A model generated the notes under the pieces. The model was not told the origin of the DNA, did no database searches, and worked only from the letters and a program-made list of their open reading frames with translations. From contig BRXU01000040.1 in assembly GCA_030267565.1 (NCBI GenBank), forward strand, positions 744,001-808,000: a stretch of 64,000 nt of DNA, given 5' to 3'. Shown piece after piece: positions 1-38,579 of this stretch. The first letter of the stretch is position 1; each line of letters opens with the position of its first letter. The position numbers were made by a program, and so were the translations under genes. This DNA is from Pleodorina starrii (taxonomy: Eukaryota > Chlorophyta > Chlorophyceae > Chlamydomonadales > Volvocaceae).

Positions 1-40
1 TAGGGTTGTTTTAGGGTTTAGGGATTTTAGGGTTTTAAGG
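1..40. repeat. Degenerate telomere-like sequence at the window edge
   Basis: TAGGGTTG, TTTAGGGTTTAGGG and ATTTTAGGG follow one another in a dynein intron. Coding sequence continues on both sides of comparable tracts, so this is interstitial and not a chromosome end. Confidence 0.6.
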
Positions 41-90
41 ACCCATGGGGGGTTGCGTTGCGTTCGGTTGGGGGGGCTGTTTCAGCTCAC

Positions 91-19815
<19,725 letters not shown>

Positions 19816-19856
19816 ATCAGGCAGGTGCGGGGGGGGGGAGAGGGTGTGGAGGGACG

Positions 19857-20319
19857 GGGGTTGTTAGGGGGCGGGGGTTGTTGGGGGGCGGGGGTTGTTG
19901 GGGGACGGGGGTTGTTGGGGGGGGGGGGTTGTTGGGGGGCGGGGTTGTTGGGGAGCGGGGTTGTTGGGGGACGGGGGTTGTTGGGGGGCGGGGTTTGTGG
20001 GGGGAGGGGGGTTGTTGGGGGGCGGGGGTTGTTGGGGGGCGGGGGTTGTTGGGGAGCGGGGTTGTTGGGGGGGGGGGTTTGTTGGGGGGGGGGGTTTTTT
20101 GGGGGAGGGGGTTTGTTGGGGGGGGGGGTTTGTTGGGGGGCGGGGTTGTTGGGGGGCGGGGTTGTTGGGGGGCGGGGTTGTTGGGGAGCGGGGTTGTTGG
20201 GGAGCGGGGTTGTTGGGGGGCGGGGGTGTTGGGGGGCGGGGTTGTTGGGGGGCGGGGTTGTTGGGGGGCGGGGTTGTTGGGGGGCGGGGTTGTTGGGGGG
20301 CGGGGGTTGTTGGGGGTTT
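19857..20319. repeat. G-rich minisatellite, unit about 15-16 bp (GTTGTTGGGGGGCGGG-like)
   Basis: About 28-30 tandem copies of a variable unit made of GTTGTTG followed by a run of G, C and G. Variants include GGGGAGCGGGG and GGGGACGGGGG. It lies immediately upstream (in the gene sense) of the first recognised dynein exon, so it is either in a 5' intron or in the 5' flank. Every unit offers G-runs on the plus strand, giving strong G-quadruplex potential. Confidence 0.9.
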
Positions 20320-22745
20320 ACAGGAAACAGTCCACTCGAACAAGTGGTGCGGACAAGTGGTGCGGTGTGGCAAGTAAGGGCGGGTCGAAAAGGGGGGGAG
20401 AGGTTCAGGGGAGGGCGGAGAGCGAGCCGCGGGAGGAGGGAGGGCAGGGCTTTGGGGGCGCTGCCATGCGGGAGGCTCCCTGTCTGTGTGTGTGTCTGTG
20501 TGTGTAGTTAGGGGGGCAAGGGGGTGGGACGTGCACGGCGCGGGTCCCAGCGCGGGTCCCGGCAGAGCACCCAAGGGGTTAGGTTCCGCCTCGCCTCACG
20601 ACCTGGAAGCGGCCGGGAAAGGAAACGTTGGCAACCAGCATCCGCTGCAGCGCTCCGCAGTGCGCCCCATCGAGCGCACGACCTGGACCTAACCGCGTAA
20701 CCGGCCCGGACCCAGCCGACGTGTGCTGGGTCCAGCGCAGTGTGTTTTGTGTGTGTGTGTGTGTGCATTGCGCGGCGCTCAAGGCGAACGCAGCTCGGGG
20801 CAGTGGAGAGCGGCCCCGAATGACACGGCAAGGGCTGAAGGGCAAGGGAGGGCGCAAAGCGGCGGTCGGACGCAGCCGCACCTGGGAGGGCGTGTGTGGG
20901 CTGGTGATGGGCGGCAGTGTGCCCGGGCGATGATCCGCGGACACCAGCGGAGGCTGAGCTCCTCCGCCCGCTGCTGGGGACAATGTGCGCGTCCAGGCAC
21001 AGAAGGGGAGTTGATGAATCAGCCAGCGGCCAGCGGCCGAGGGAAACTCGTGTTGTGCGCCGCTATGGCCAGTGTCCCCCTGGTGCGGTCGGTGGCAGCC
21101 TAACCCCGCGCTTGCACGCAGTAGCCCCACGCGCGCGCACACAGCGTAGATTCCCACACCTACTTCCCCCCCACGTGACGCCAGCTCTTATACCACTTTT
21201 GTAGTCAGCGTACCTTGCTGCAAAACGGACGGTGAGCCGGCGCCATTCCCAGCGCTTCCCCCCTGCGCAGGAGGGCGAGGAACCTCTTAAGGCGCCCGTG
21301 CTCCTGTGTATAGCGGCATATCAGGGCTCTACCGCATCCATGGAACCATTGGGGGCAAGCACAGCGGCGCTTGTACGCACGCATTCCGGCGTCCGGAGCC
21401 CGCATGCAAGCCCAAGTCGCCCATGGGCCCACCCTGAGCGGCGGCAGCTTTGATCCAGTCGCCTTTCCAGCCGATGATTGCGGATTGCCTGCAAACCATT
21501 ATCGCCGGGTCAACGGTGGCGAGCTGACTCCTTCGGAATGGCATGCTGACCAAAATGATTACCACCCGGAGTCAGCTTCCCCTATACAAGAAGTCACATA
21601 TTGTGCTTTGCCCACCATTGCTGCGGGGCCGCGTGGGACTCCTGTTCCGGTCCATTATTTCGTTGTTATAAGGTACTCCTAACACGGACGTTTCCTTCCT
21701 TCCATTATTGACTTCGTCATGGCAGTAAGTGAGCTACGGCATCGTCATAAATGCAATTCACATGAAAGCTCGGCGGCAATGCCAGTTCGTCAGTGTGAGG
21801 CAGCAAGACGGTCTAACGACGGTACTCCTACGGTGTCTACCAGCTGCTTACACTCAGAGAATCATGGAGAAAATCCCGCTCCTGTCGATTCCCGCGCGTC
21901 GTACAGACGGCAGTAACAGCAGTACACGAGGTGTGTGCAGTGTGCAGGGGCGGTGCACACAGCGCTACAGGACGCATACACGCCGTGCATTGGCTTGGCG
22001 ACGCTATTCGCATCACCCTTGAATACGTGTGTAAGCCTGCGTGCGTTGCCCAAGCCGTCGTCTGTGGAGGTCTGTGGCTACAGTGGGGAAGGTCGGCCTG
22101 CTCCGGGCCGCCTGTGCATTCACTCGTTACCTACGTGCCCAGCGGCCTGGCAACTGGCGCGGCACGCACAAGGCCATACCTACCGGTATCTCGCTATTAC
22201 CCCTGCTAAGGGCCTCCCGTGCCGACCCCTGCGTTGCTGCAGACGGTGTAGGCTGCCCGGCAGCTTACACGCCCGCGCGTGCCCACAGCCCCCAATCGCC
22301 GGCCTCTGCATCGGATTCCAGTCCTTCGTCGCGGAGACGTTTGATATGACGTAAACGTGCGATGCACATTTAAAGCAGCGTGTATCGGTTGACCGTTCGC
22401 GGGCTGCTCCTCCCGTTACGATTACGAGCAGGAGGGCCACGCCCACCAGCCCCCGCCCCCCGCCTGCGCCCAACCGGGTGGGATAGGGAGGCCTGGCCTC
22501 ACGAAGAACCCAAAGTATGGTACGCCATCGCCCATCGGTGTCTGCCGCACCGGCGACTCCTTCGGCTAACAAGGCGCGAGCTCGCGCCCGAGGAGGACGT
22601 CCACCTCCTTCCTTACGTCCACGTCTTTCCGACGGTACAGAGCGCACAGCTCCGATGCCACAGCTCCGATGTCCCCCGCATTCAGGAACCCCGCTCCCCG
22701 GGCACACCTCCGAAGATGTCGCAGTTCCCCGGATCCCCTCCCCCC

Positions 22746-22770
22746 CGGGCTCCGGCCTGTACGTGGATAA
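22746..22770 (-). repeat. Dispersed ~35 bp element, reverse orientation
   Basis: Plus strand reads GGGCTCCGGCCTGTACGTGG then ATAAC, the complement of the family described at 5805-5842 with one base changed in the core. Confidence 0.75.
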
Positions 22771-23465
22771 CCCCCAATACACACAATGAAGTGCCGCAGC
22801 AAATTTTCAGTGCGCTGACGCACATGCGACCGCCCACTTGCCTGCCCCAGGAACCCAGCACCCCAGCACGCATGGCGTTGCCGCCATGGCTTGGCAACAT
22901 CTCCCGAGGCGACGCCACTCCCTCTTCCCCCCCCCCCCCGGGCGACACGCGATGATGCGGTAGATGCCCTGGAGCCCATGGATCCCACGCGCAGTGCCCC
23001 CCTGGTCGCCCGGACGGAGCTGCGGGCGCTGCTGGGCGCGTCATCACTGTCATCATTGTCATACCTGTATTGGATACATCAGACAAACGCTGCTGGCCCA
23101 CGTGACTCGAGCTCGCAAGCTCGCATGTATAGAGCAGCACTGCGCCCATGCGGCAGCAGCCGCTGACGCAGGGGCGCGCGCGCGCGTCCGGATCGCAGTC
23201 TTGCCACCTGAACGCCGCCGCCGTCGGAGCAGTCGTGGCGCCAAAGACATCGCTGCCACAGCGCATTTCCTCGGCGGCGTGTCCGGAGCCACCATCACGT
23301 GGCCACGCATATCGAAGGCTCACCCATCCACCCAGTCGTCCAGGCCGTCCGTCCATTCGCACACGAACACGGACACGGACACAGACACGGACAGGACCAC
23401 CCAATCACAGAATCACCGCCACCCTAAAAACCCCAAGTCAACAGCGCAGCGCTAAATACCACCAC

Positions 23466-23470
23466 TTACA
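23466..23470 (-). terminator. Probable CFAP99 polyadenylation signal TGTAA
   Basis: TTACA on the plus strand is TGTAA on the transcript strand, the usual volvocine polyadenylation signal, about 190 bases past the CFAP99 stop codon. Confidence 0.55.
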
Positions 23471-23660
23471 AACAAATGCAAGCACGTCCTACTCCTCCAA
23501 AGAACGAAATGCGCATGCAGTTTCCCTACCAAGAGCCTATCGTATACGCTGCGCTAACGCGCGCCGCTGCTGCCCGGGGCCCCGCCCCCCCACCCCCGCA
23601 GCCCCGCCCCGGCCCCCGCCCGGCCCAGCGCCGCCCCCGTCCCCACCCGACCCTCCGTCG

Positions 23661-31009
<7,349 letters not shown>

Positions 31010-32513
31010 TTTCGGGCCGCGCTCCAAAGAGGGCAAGCGCTGTTAAGTCCGCGTGCCCCGAGCGTATTACATGGAAGCCCCACGCCTAGCCAGGGGCTTG
31101 CCCCATCACTCGGATGAGATCGTGAAGACAAATAACAGTATTTTTTAGGCACGGGGACGGTCCCTATGTTCTTCAAGTCGTGCGTCACAAGCAGAAATAT
31201 AACCGCAAAGGCCCTTTCCAAAGTTTTTATGCTACAAGACCATAAACATTAGCTTCAAAATAAATTGTCCAGAGCTAGAATTGCGGATGTGGGCAGCAAT
31301 CGCAATACTTCAGCTTCGAAGCTTCGGCCGTTTGCATGAGGCTAGCGCAGGGTCCACCCTAGATATGTGTGCCTATATGTTGCAGCAGGCATAGTGGAGT
31401 GGGCCCTAAGGTTGTCTTCTGTCTTCCGACAGGAGGCACAAATTGTCGTGCAAACGGCCAAACGGAAACGGAATGTGCAGCCGTCCAACGGGCCAACCGC
31501 TCGTCTTGCCCTTCGCAGCAATTTGGAAAAGTTAAGAGGAGGATGATCGTACTTCAATGAGCTTCCATGGAAAGCTGTGCTCATCTTCCTTCGACTGGTT
31601 CGTGCTGTTCGTGAGAACACCCTTGAGGGCGGGCTCTGGCAATACACAAGCCGCGGGCACGGCTGTATGCCCGACATCACCGTGACTTTCCGTCAGCAAC
31701 CTCCACATACCATGTGCAAATGCCATGATCATCGCATGCCCACCTGGCATCACCGCCGTTCCCGGCGCCGCTGAGCTTCTGGCCTCGACCTGTCCCACTC
31801 GGGGCCCACTGTAGCAACCGCAACTCGGGGCAAACCCATGGCACATGGCCCCTACGAGATGCCAGAAAGCACTGCTAGGTGTCTGTGACCGATGGTAGAC
31901 GCCCGTTCCCTGGATTTCTAGTGACAAACGTGACAAGCACTTCTATCCAGGGCTGTGCTGTCCCTGTGCAGGGAAGGGAAGCTCCCAGAGCTGGGCCTCC
32001 GTACGCCGGCGTGTCCCTGGAGGCATACTTGGACACGCGACGAAACGACGTGCAGAAGAATCCAAGCAGTGGGGTAGTCGTAGGCCCTTCGTGTGCCTTT
32101 GGCAGTTGTCCTGCCGCCGAGAGGTCTGCTGTACACGCTGTAGCTCTGCTGTACAGGTGGTTAGACATCGTAGCTGCTCGCCTTGGGCCTAGATGTTATG
32201 CCTCACAGCGTAGATAACGACGACATCGCAGTTTGAGCCTGATTGGATACTTGACACTCACTTGCAGACTTCGGTATCTCTTCTGCCGAGGTTGCCATTT
32301 GTCTTAAAAAGCGGGCTCAGTGCTGAACTAGCGAAGCTGCGCATACTGCATATACTTTTACAGCTTTGAAACTCTACCGCGTAGCTGCTCAGCAAGCAAA
32401 GACGGTTTTGTGCAGTTTCGGCGCCGGCCACAAGTGACGGCCGTCTAGTAACTCAGAATCACACACCCAGCGAGCCGTTCTTTTGCATCTTCAATTTTGT
32501 TCTAGCTGTGGCG
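31010..32513. promoter_or_regulatory. Shared 5' region between divergent CFAP99 and RRP46
   Basis: 1.5 kb between the CFAP99 start (minus) and the RRP46 start (plus). It is clearly less GC-rich than the genes, as promoter/5'UTR regions usually are here. It should contain both promoters, but I see no motif I can name with confidence and no conserved coding sequence. Confidence 0.5.
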
Positions 32514-35008
32514 ATGGAAGTCGACGCAGCCGGTCCAGGGCCGGGGTCATCCCGCGCCCGGGGGCGCCTGTCGACGCAGCTCAGGTGCGATATCTATAGC
32601 CACCAGCGTGCCGGTGCTGTAAGATGACCAAAAGTTGTGCGTTCAAACCTTCAATCGCGAGCGCAGGACGCTGGTGTGCGAGCGCAGCGTGCTCGACCGG
32701 GCGGATGGCTCCGCGAGGTGGACCCAGGAGGGCAGCAGCGTGCTGGCCGCGGTCTACGGGCCGCGCCAAGCAAAGATACAGAAGGAGGATGCGGAGCGGG
32801 CGGTCGTGGAGGTTGTGTACAAGCTGCGCGCCGGCTTGCAAGGTACGGGAGCCGGCCGGTGTATGTGGCGAGGCCCAGCGTCTGGCAGGGCACCCGGTCT
32901 CACAGGCTCCCTCGTCGGGCTTCCGCCGTACACCTACGTCTCTGGATGATTGCGCCGTAGTTGCTGCCCTAGGGCCCCGGTAATGAACCGGCAACACACG
33001 GTCAACGGCGATGGACGGGGCGGGGGACGCACGCGCGAACAACACGGTCGGGCTCTGTGTGTGGGTGTGGGTGTGGGCCCGCTTCCCGCTGGCGGCGGGA
33101 GGCGTGTTCCTCCTGGGCGAAACAACCCCACGCTGGCCGCGCGGCGGCAGGGCGCGCTTGCCGACACACGCTAGCGTGGCCTGCAGGGGTTTATTGCCCC
33201 GTTTGCTGCCCCGGAGTCCGCTCTGTCGGGTGATGCACTGTAAGGCACCCTTGGCCGCACCCTTGGCCGCACCCGCACCCACACCCTTGATCACCAGGCC
33301 ACGAGGACCGCTCCCTTGAGCTGGAGATCCGCGGCATCCTGGAGGGCGTCATCCCGCTCGGAATGCACCCCCGGACCTCCATCATGGTTGTACTGCAGGT
33401 ACGGCAGGTCGTACAACGGGCGACACAGACATGTTGCGCCTGACAGGTTGCGGCTGCGCGACGCGTGGCTGGAGGTTCCCCATGTGTACCGCAGCCAATG
33501 AAGGAGGGGCACTAGGGCAGAGTCCAGAACATGTGTGCTGCGGCTGCGGCTATGCGGTACGTTGGCGGCGGCTGCGTCCAGAGCACTGGGACAGGAGCAC
33601 CGCCGGCTGCGGTCCTATAGTCCGGTAGCTGTGCCGCCCCTGCTCCACACACACACACACACACACCCGTTGACCCCCCTTGACCCCGCTGCCACCCGAT
33701 CTCCGGTCCGCTCTGACCCGAGGTTCCCCCCCCCCCGCCCCCGTACCCGCACGGCGCAGGTGTTGCAAGAGGACGGGTCGGTGCTGTCTTGCGCGCTCAA
33801 CGCCGCGTGCGCTGCGCTCGTGGACGCGGGCGTGCCCATGAGCTCCATGTACGGTGAGTCGTACAACCGTACAGTCGTAGTACGGTACGTCGCGGCACAG
33901 CGCACAGGGCAGGGGCCCCGCCGGCGGACAAGTGCGGGGCCCCACCCGGGGGCCCGTTCGTCCGTAATTTGCGCATGGGCCTTGTGCCGGAGCACACCTA
34001 CAGCCACACACACGGTTGCTTTGCTCCGTCCGTCCAGAATTCTGAACGCCACATGCACCGCTGACGTTCCTTCCGGTGCCTTGCCCCTGCCCCTGCCCCT
34101 GCCCCTGCCCCTGCCCCTGCCCCTGCCCCTGCCCCTGCCCCTGCCCCTGCCCCTGCCCCTGCCCCTGCCCCTGCCCCTGCCCCTGCCCCTGCCCCTGCCC
34201 CTGCCCCTGCCCCTGCCCCTGCCCCTGCCCCTGCCCCTGCCCCTGCCCCTGCCCCTGCCCCAGCCCCTGCCCCTGCCCCTGCCCCTGCCCCTGCCCCTGG
34301 CCCTGCCCATGCCCCTGCCCCTGCCCCTGCCCCTGCCCATGACCCTGGCCCTGCCCCTGCCCCTGCCCCTGCCCCTGCCCCTGCCCCTGCCCCTGCCCCT
34401 GCCCCTGCTCCTGCTCCTGCCCCTGCCCCTGCCCCTGCCCCTGCCCCTGCCTCTGCCCCTGCCCCTGCCCCTGCCCCTGCCCCTGCCCCTGCCCCTCATC
34501 TCCTTCCTTCCTTTGCAGCATCGGTCACGTGCGCGTTGACGGCGGATGAGCGACTGCTGCTGCTGGACCCCGACGCCGCGGAGGAGCAGGTGAGCGGAAG
34601 GCGCTGACATCCGCCCCCTGCTTTCTCCTGCTACTTGACCGCTTACGGGCTCCGGCCTATACCCCCGTGGATAACCCCCCCCCGCGGTGCCCTGCTCTTG
34701 CGCCTCCCTTCCCCCTTCCCCGCCAGGCTGCAAAGGCGCGCTTCTGCTTCACCTTCCCGCACCACTTCGACCTCGCCAAGGCGCCAGCCGACGGCGGTGA
34801 GGGCGCCGCCGCCGGCGGCGGCGGCGACACCGCCGCGGCGGCAGCGGCGATTGTGTCTGCTGCTGCGCTGGGCAGTCGGTCGTTCGGCAGCTTCAGCTCG
34901 GATCAGCTGCTGGATGCCTTCCAGCTGGCAAGGCTGGGATGCGAGCGAGTCGCCGTCTTTGCGCGGCTGTCACTCACCAAGAGCTTCCAGGCCGCGAGCA
35001 GCAAGTGA
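32514..35008 (+). CDS. RRP46: Exosome complex component RRP46 (EXOSC5), RNase PH-like
   Basis: Subunit of the six-member RNase PH-like ring of the RNA exosome, which processes and degrades RNA 3' to 5' in nucleus and cytoplasm. Exons: 32514-32584, 32667-32842, 33298-33398, 33760-33853, 34519-34589, 34727-35008; 795 bases in frame, 264 residues. Family landmarks in order: CERSVLDRADGSARW, SSVLAAVYGP, GMHPRTSIMVVLQVLQEDGS, LNAACAALVDAGVPMSSMY, VTCALTADERLLLLDP. These match the conserved core of eukaryotic RRP46/EXOSC5. The start ATG at 32514 opens a short Gly/Pro/Arg-rich leader. An acidic/Gly-Ala insert (ADGGEGAAAGGGG) in the last exon precedes the C-terminal helix and looks like a volvocine expansion. 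Intron 4 is filled by a CCCCTG array. The family's ring subunits are usually catalytically inactive in eukaryotes. Confidence 0.95.
34078..34497. repeat. (CCCCTG)n hexanucleotide array, about 70 units
   Basis: Nearly perfect hexamer array occupying most of the RRP46 intron between exons 33760-33853 and 34519-34589, ending about 20 bases before the acceptor. A few interruptions (CCCAGC, TGGCCC, CCCATG, TGCTCC) mark older units. Long open frames across it (Pro-Cys, Leu-Pro, Gln-Gly repeats) are artefacts of the hexamer. Confidence 0.97.
34642..34674 (-). repeat. Dispersed ~35 bp element, reverse orientation, RRP46 intron
   Basis: Plus strand TTACGGGCTCCGGCCTATAC then CCCCGTGGATAAC, a reverse copy of the family at 5805-5842 lying in the last RRP46 intron. 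Confidence 0.75.
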
Positions 35009-35471
35009 ACGGACGGACGGACGGGTGGACGGGTGGACACACACACACACACGTACACACACGCACATACACACACGTGTTGGCGTCCGTCGTTGTGGCT
35101 GTTGTTGCAGTGTAGCGGGGCTCCAGACCCTGGTGCCCGCGGGTGGGTGGGGCCCACTGCTTTTATGACTCAAGTGGCGGTCATGGCCTTACGGGCAGGT
35201 GCCTCTCGTACCTTCCACAGCTCAAACGAGGCTTACGCTCTCGAATACTGCCTCGGCCTTTGTGTGCCAAGCCGCGCTTACCTTGCGATGCCCTCGCTGC
35301 GTAACGGACGGCCTTCAATTCCCTGAAAAGCTATTGCGACTCGTCCCGTCGTGCTTTGCCCTGGGTCGTCCGGCCACGCCGCGCCATTGCCGCGCTTGGG
35401 GTGTCAGCCAGTCATTTACAGCACCTCGCAACACACTGCACAGTACGCGTCCTGACTCTTAACGAGGGCAC
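35009..35471. other. RRP46 3' flank
   Basis: A short CA/TA microsatellite (about 35,036-35,076) is followed by unremarkable sequence. No TGTAA signal was recognised near the stop codon, so the transcript end is not placed. Confidence 0.4.
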
Positions 35472-35648
35472 TGTTGCGAAATGGGTGTTCAGCCTTGCAA
35501 CGCCGAGGTTTCGGAGGCTTTGTACGGCGATCGTTGAGTCGCCATCGTTGTGGTGTATCGAGTCCTCTGTGCAATATAAGGTCCTTTTTACAAGCACAAG
35601 TTATAACTTGAGGAATGACTGCGTAATACGTCCGCCCCATTCACAGTA
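35472..35648 (+). mobile_element. Copia-type LTR, plus orientation (solo or broken)
   Basis: 177 bp beginning TGTTGCGAAATGG and ending CATTCACAGTA, clearly homologous, inverted, to the LTR at 35746-35908. It is followed by GGTTGTCAGTCCCGATCG, which resembles the primer-binding segment next to the other LTR. The end has decayed from CAACA to CAGTA. Confidence 0.7.
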
Positions 35649-35745
35649 GGTTGTCAGTCCCGATCGCCAGGGCGCACTGGGCCGTGAGGCCGCCGTTTCG
35701 ATTCCCACTAGTGCTGGGAAACTGTGACGATCGGGGCTCATAACC

Positions 35746-36600
35746 TGTTGTGAATGGAGCGGACGTAGTACGCAGTCATTCTCCGGGTGATATAAAGATT
35801 TTCTCTCTCACAGAGGACTCGATACACCACAACGACGGCCACTCAACGATCGCCGTACAAAGCCTCCGAAACCTCGGCGTTGCAAGGCTGAACAACCATT
35901 TCGCAACACTCCCACGTGATCAGAGCTTGCACACCGCCCATCGCCTCCCGGTGCTTCTGGAACACCTCGTACGACAGTGGCTTCGTCAGGCAATCAGCCA
36001 CCATCTCCCACGTGCGGCAGTCAACCCTAGTGAACGCGCCGCTAGCCACGTACTCCCGGACCCAGTGGTAACGCACCGCACTGTGCTTCGACATCTCGGT
36101 AATCACCGGGTTCTTGATTACCTTCATCGCGCATTGGCTGTCGCAGTTAAACTGCGTAGGGCTCAAATCGTACCCCAGGTCGGACAAAAGCTGTCTCAGC
36201 TTTAGCAGCATGAACCTTACCCGTGGGGATGTTATGGTTGGTGTACCCGTAGCTGGCTCTCTGCAGCCACCTCCAACCCCCACCACCAGTAGTATTGGTG
36301 ACCCAACCACAGCGCCTGCCTGGCTGCCTCCGAAGCTGCCACATACTCTGTCTCCATCGTGGAAACCGCGACCGTACGCTGGAACTTGCTCGTCCAGCTC
36401 ACCGCAGCCCCGTGCAGCAAGAACAAAACGCCCGACGTAGAGCGGCGGGTATCAAGCTATCAACACAACCCGCGTGATCGGAGTCATTGTAGCCAATCAG
36501 GCCCTCATCCACTCGACTGCCACCGAAAACCAGCCCACTGCACGTGCACTGCAACTGCACGTAAGAGAGAGCAGTGTCAGGGCCTTGGTGGGGTTGCAGT
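35746..36600 (-). mobile_element. Ty1/copia retrotransposon 3' remnant: RNase H end, polypurine tract and LTR
   Basis: Read on the minus strand: a degraded end of Pol from about 36,600 (LVFGG, then GYNDSDHAGC), then [15 protein letters not shown] and [20 protein letters not shown], then HSAVRYHWVREYV and ADCLTKPLS. These are standard RNase H landmarks of copia elements. They fall in three different frames, so the copy is dead; reverse transcriptase and integrase are absent. A GTGGGAG polypurine tract abuts the LTR (35,746-35,908, 163 bp), which has matched ends TGTTG...CAACA. Volvox is known to carry a copia element (Osser), but I cannot say this is that family. Confidence 0.88.
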
Positions 36601-38579
36601 GCCGGCGGTGGAGCTTGGGGGGGCCTGGGGTGGGTTGGGCCTTGGGCGCTGCAGCGGAGCAACCTGGGTGAAGAGACGAGCGAGAGCGGTGTGTGGCTCT
36701 TGTGGGGCTGCTATGGGGCTGCGGTGTAATGCGGCAGGGATGCGCTGTTAAGGGCTGCTGTCAGACGGCCCCCGCCCATGCGCCCGATGGTTGACTGGAG
36801 CAGTACTGGGCCCTGTGGGACCGGGCGCGCTGGAGGCGGGGCGTGTGGGTGCCGCGACCGGCGCCTGTATATGGCTGTGATGGGCAATTTGCTTTACAGT
36901 TTGCTTTACAGTTTGCTTTACAGCAAATTTGAATTAAAATGGAAATTTGCAGCGTCGGCAAGGGGCTGGGCTAGCCTTGCGCCAGCGAGCGTGCGAAGCG
37001 CCAGCCTGCGCCAGCGGAGTTAGCCACGTCACCATCTTGCGCATAACAGTGCCGTGTTATCGTATTTTGTGGCTGTAGCCAAACCTACGTAATATATGGA
37101 TAGGGGGGTTGGCACAAAGATCGTTCGTCCGTCCGCCCGCCCGGCAGCGCCGCGCACAGCTTTGCCAGCTTTGCCACTGTGTCCCCATAATAGGCCTTAT
37201 GGGGCCGAGCAAAGATGTTGGGCGCCGTGTGTTAAGCCCCCCGAGGGATGCGCAGGATGTCTCCCTTGCCTTCGCCACTGGTCCGGCGGAGCAATCAGGA
37301 GTCACGCCTGTTTGTCAGACAAACACGCTGAACTGGCCCCGGACGTCAACCAGCGCGGGGCCTAATCTGCTACTGAACAAGACTACAGGAGCCAATCATT
37401 TGGCTGCAATAAGCTCACAAACATGCCCAGCGCGCGAGCAAAGCCTTGCAGGCCGGGGCAGGGTTCATAATATGAAAAACCGAATGAGATCCGAATATCG
37501 GCGAAATGAACCCTTTGTGGGCAGTATGTTGTTGTTGAAGGCCACTGGGCTAATAGGTGGCCACTGCCCCCATGCCTCGACGGGTGGGCCAACAGCCCGC
37601 GGGGGGAGGTCGAGGCCCTTCGCAGCTTTGGACAATTACTAGACACAGCGCAGTGTATGGTAGGCAAAGGCCGGCTGGCCAACGGTCGCCCGCACAGCCA
37701 CTAACGGCGACTAACAGTGTCATGGAGGACTGGCACCAGACTGCGCCGAACACGCTTTCGGCGCGCTTGGGTACCGCACCGCACCCCACCCCACCCCACC
37801 CCACACGTGCGTGTCACAGCACAGACAAGACCCTACGGCCACCAACACCAGCAGGGACGACCGACCGAGTAAAGAAGCCAGGAGGCCGCTGCGGTGCGTT
37901 CCCAGCGGGACGACCGCATGCATACAAGGGTGGATGGATGTGCAGGGCGAGTTGCACCCCCCTAAAGAAAAGCTGACTACTGAGCTCTGCCCCCTACACC
38001 GGTCCTGGTGTGCCGCTGCCACAGTCACAGCCAAAGCCGTCGGCCCCCGGGGGACAACCGCCGCCTGACTCACCACACCTGATGGCCAACACAACCGCCA
38101 TGCGCGCCATAAAGATGTATACGGTGGAAAGGGATGCGGGGGAGGGACACACGAAGAACTGCGGGAGGAGGCAGGAGACTCCCCCCCGGTGGTGGTGGTG
38201 GGAGGGGCCCTCCGCAGCTCTCTCCGGTGCAGCAGGCTGCCGCGTCATCAACCGGCCAGCCCCTCGGCCCAACACGCGCCACAGCCGCCGGGCGCTGCCG
38301 GCTCTCCCCACACCTCCTCACCTCCGGAACAAATGATCGGACACCGCCCTTTCGGATGCGCCGCTTCTTCTTTTCAGAACCGTCACCTATGTATCAAACG
38401 CAATCTTAAAAACGAAATTTCACCGTGCCCGCTGCTGCTTGGGGTTCTCTTCTCTCCGAATCTCCATCAGTTCCTCCGCGACTCCGCCTCTTCCTCTGCT
38501 TTACATGTGCATCATACCGTAGCGTACAAGTTGCGAGGCGAGAGTCACGCCGCCGCCGCCGCCGCCGCGTTGCGCGCGC
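36601..38579. other. Intergenic sequence between the copia remnant and the CDSP32 3' end
   Basis: No recognisable coding sequence on either strand. It contains a 12-bp tandem (AGTTTGCTTTAC, about three units, 36,896-36,924) and a small CCCCA run near 37,785. The CDSP32 3' UTR occupies the right end. Confidence 0.5.
38501..38505 (-). terminator. Probable CDSP32-like polyadenylation signal TGTAA
   Basis: TTACA on the plus strand, about 75 bases past the stop codon of the minus-strand thioredoxin-like gene. Confidence 0.55.

Larger units (their letters stand above)
19820..23660. other. Region between the dynein 5' exons and the CFAP99 3' end; no gene assigned
   Basis: After the minisatellite (to 20,319), the stretch from about 20,330 to 23,460 is less GC-biased than the flanking genes and shows no family I recognise on either strand. 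It should hold the missing dynein start. One possible minus-strand exon is 22949-23064, bounded by ATACAG and GTGTCG, which would encode an Asp/Ser-rich segment (NDDSDDAPSSARSS). A reversed copy of the dispersed ~35 bp element is at 22746-22770. The last part, below 23,660, is CFAP99 3' UTR. Confidence 0.5.

Noticed and set aside
1..40. Chromosome end at the left edge
   Set aside because: Telomere-like units are degenerate and few, and the dynein gene needs to continue leftward for AAA2-AAA6.
19857..20319. CRISPR-like array
   Set aside because: The units are contiguous and vary gradually with no spacer-repeat alternation; this is a eukaryotic minisatellite.
33535..34733. Long Leu-Pro, Gln-Gly and Arg-Gly repeat proteins on both strands
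   Set aside because: Translations of the (CCCCTG)n array in the RRP46 intron; the flanking exons join in frame without it.
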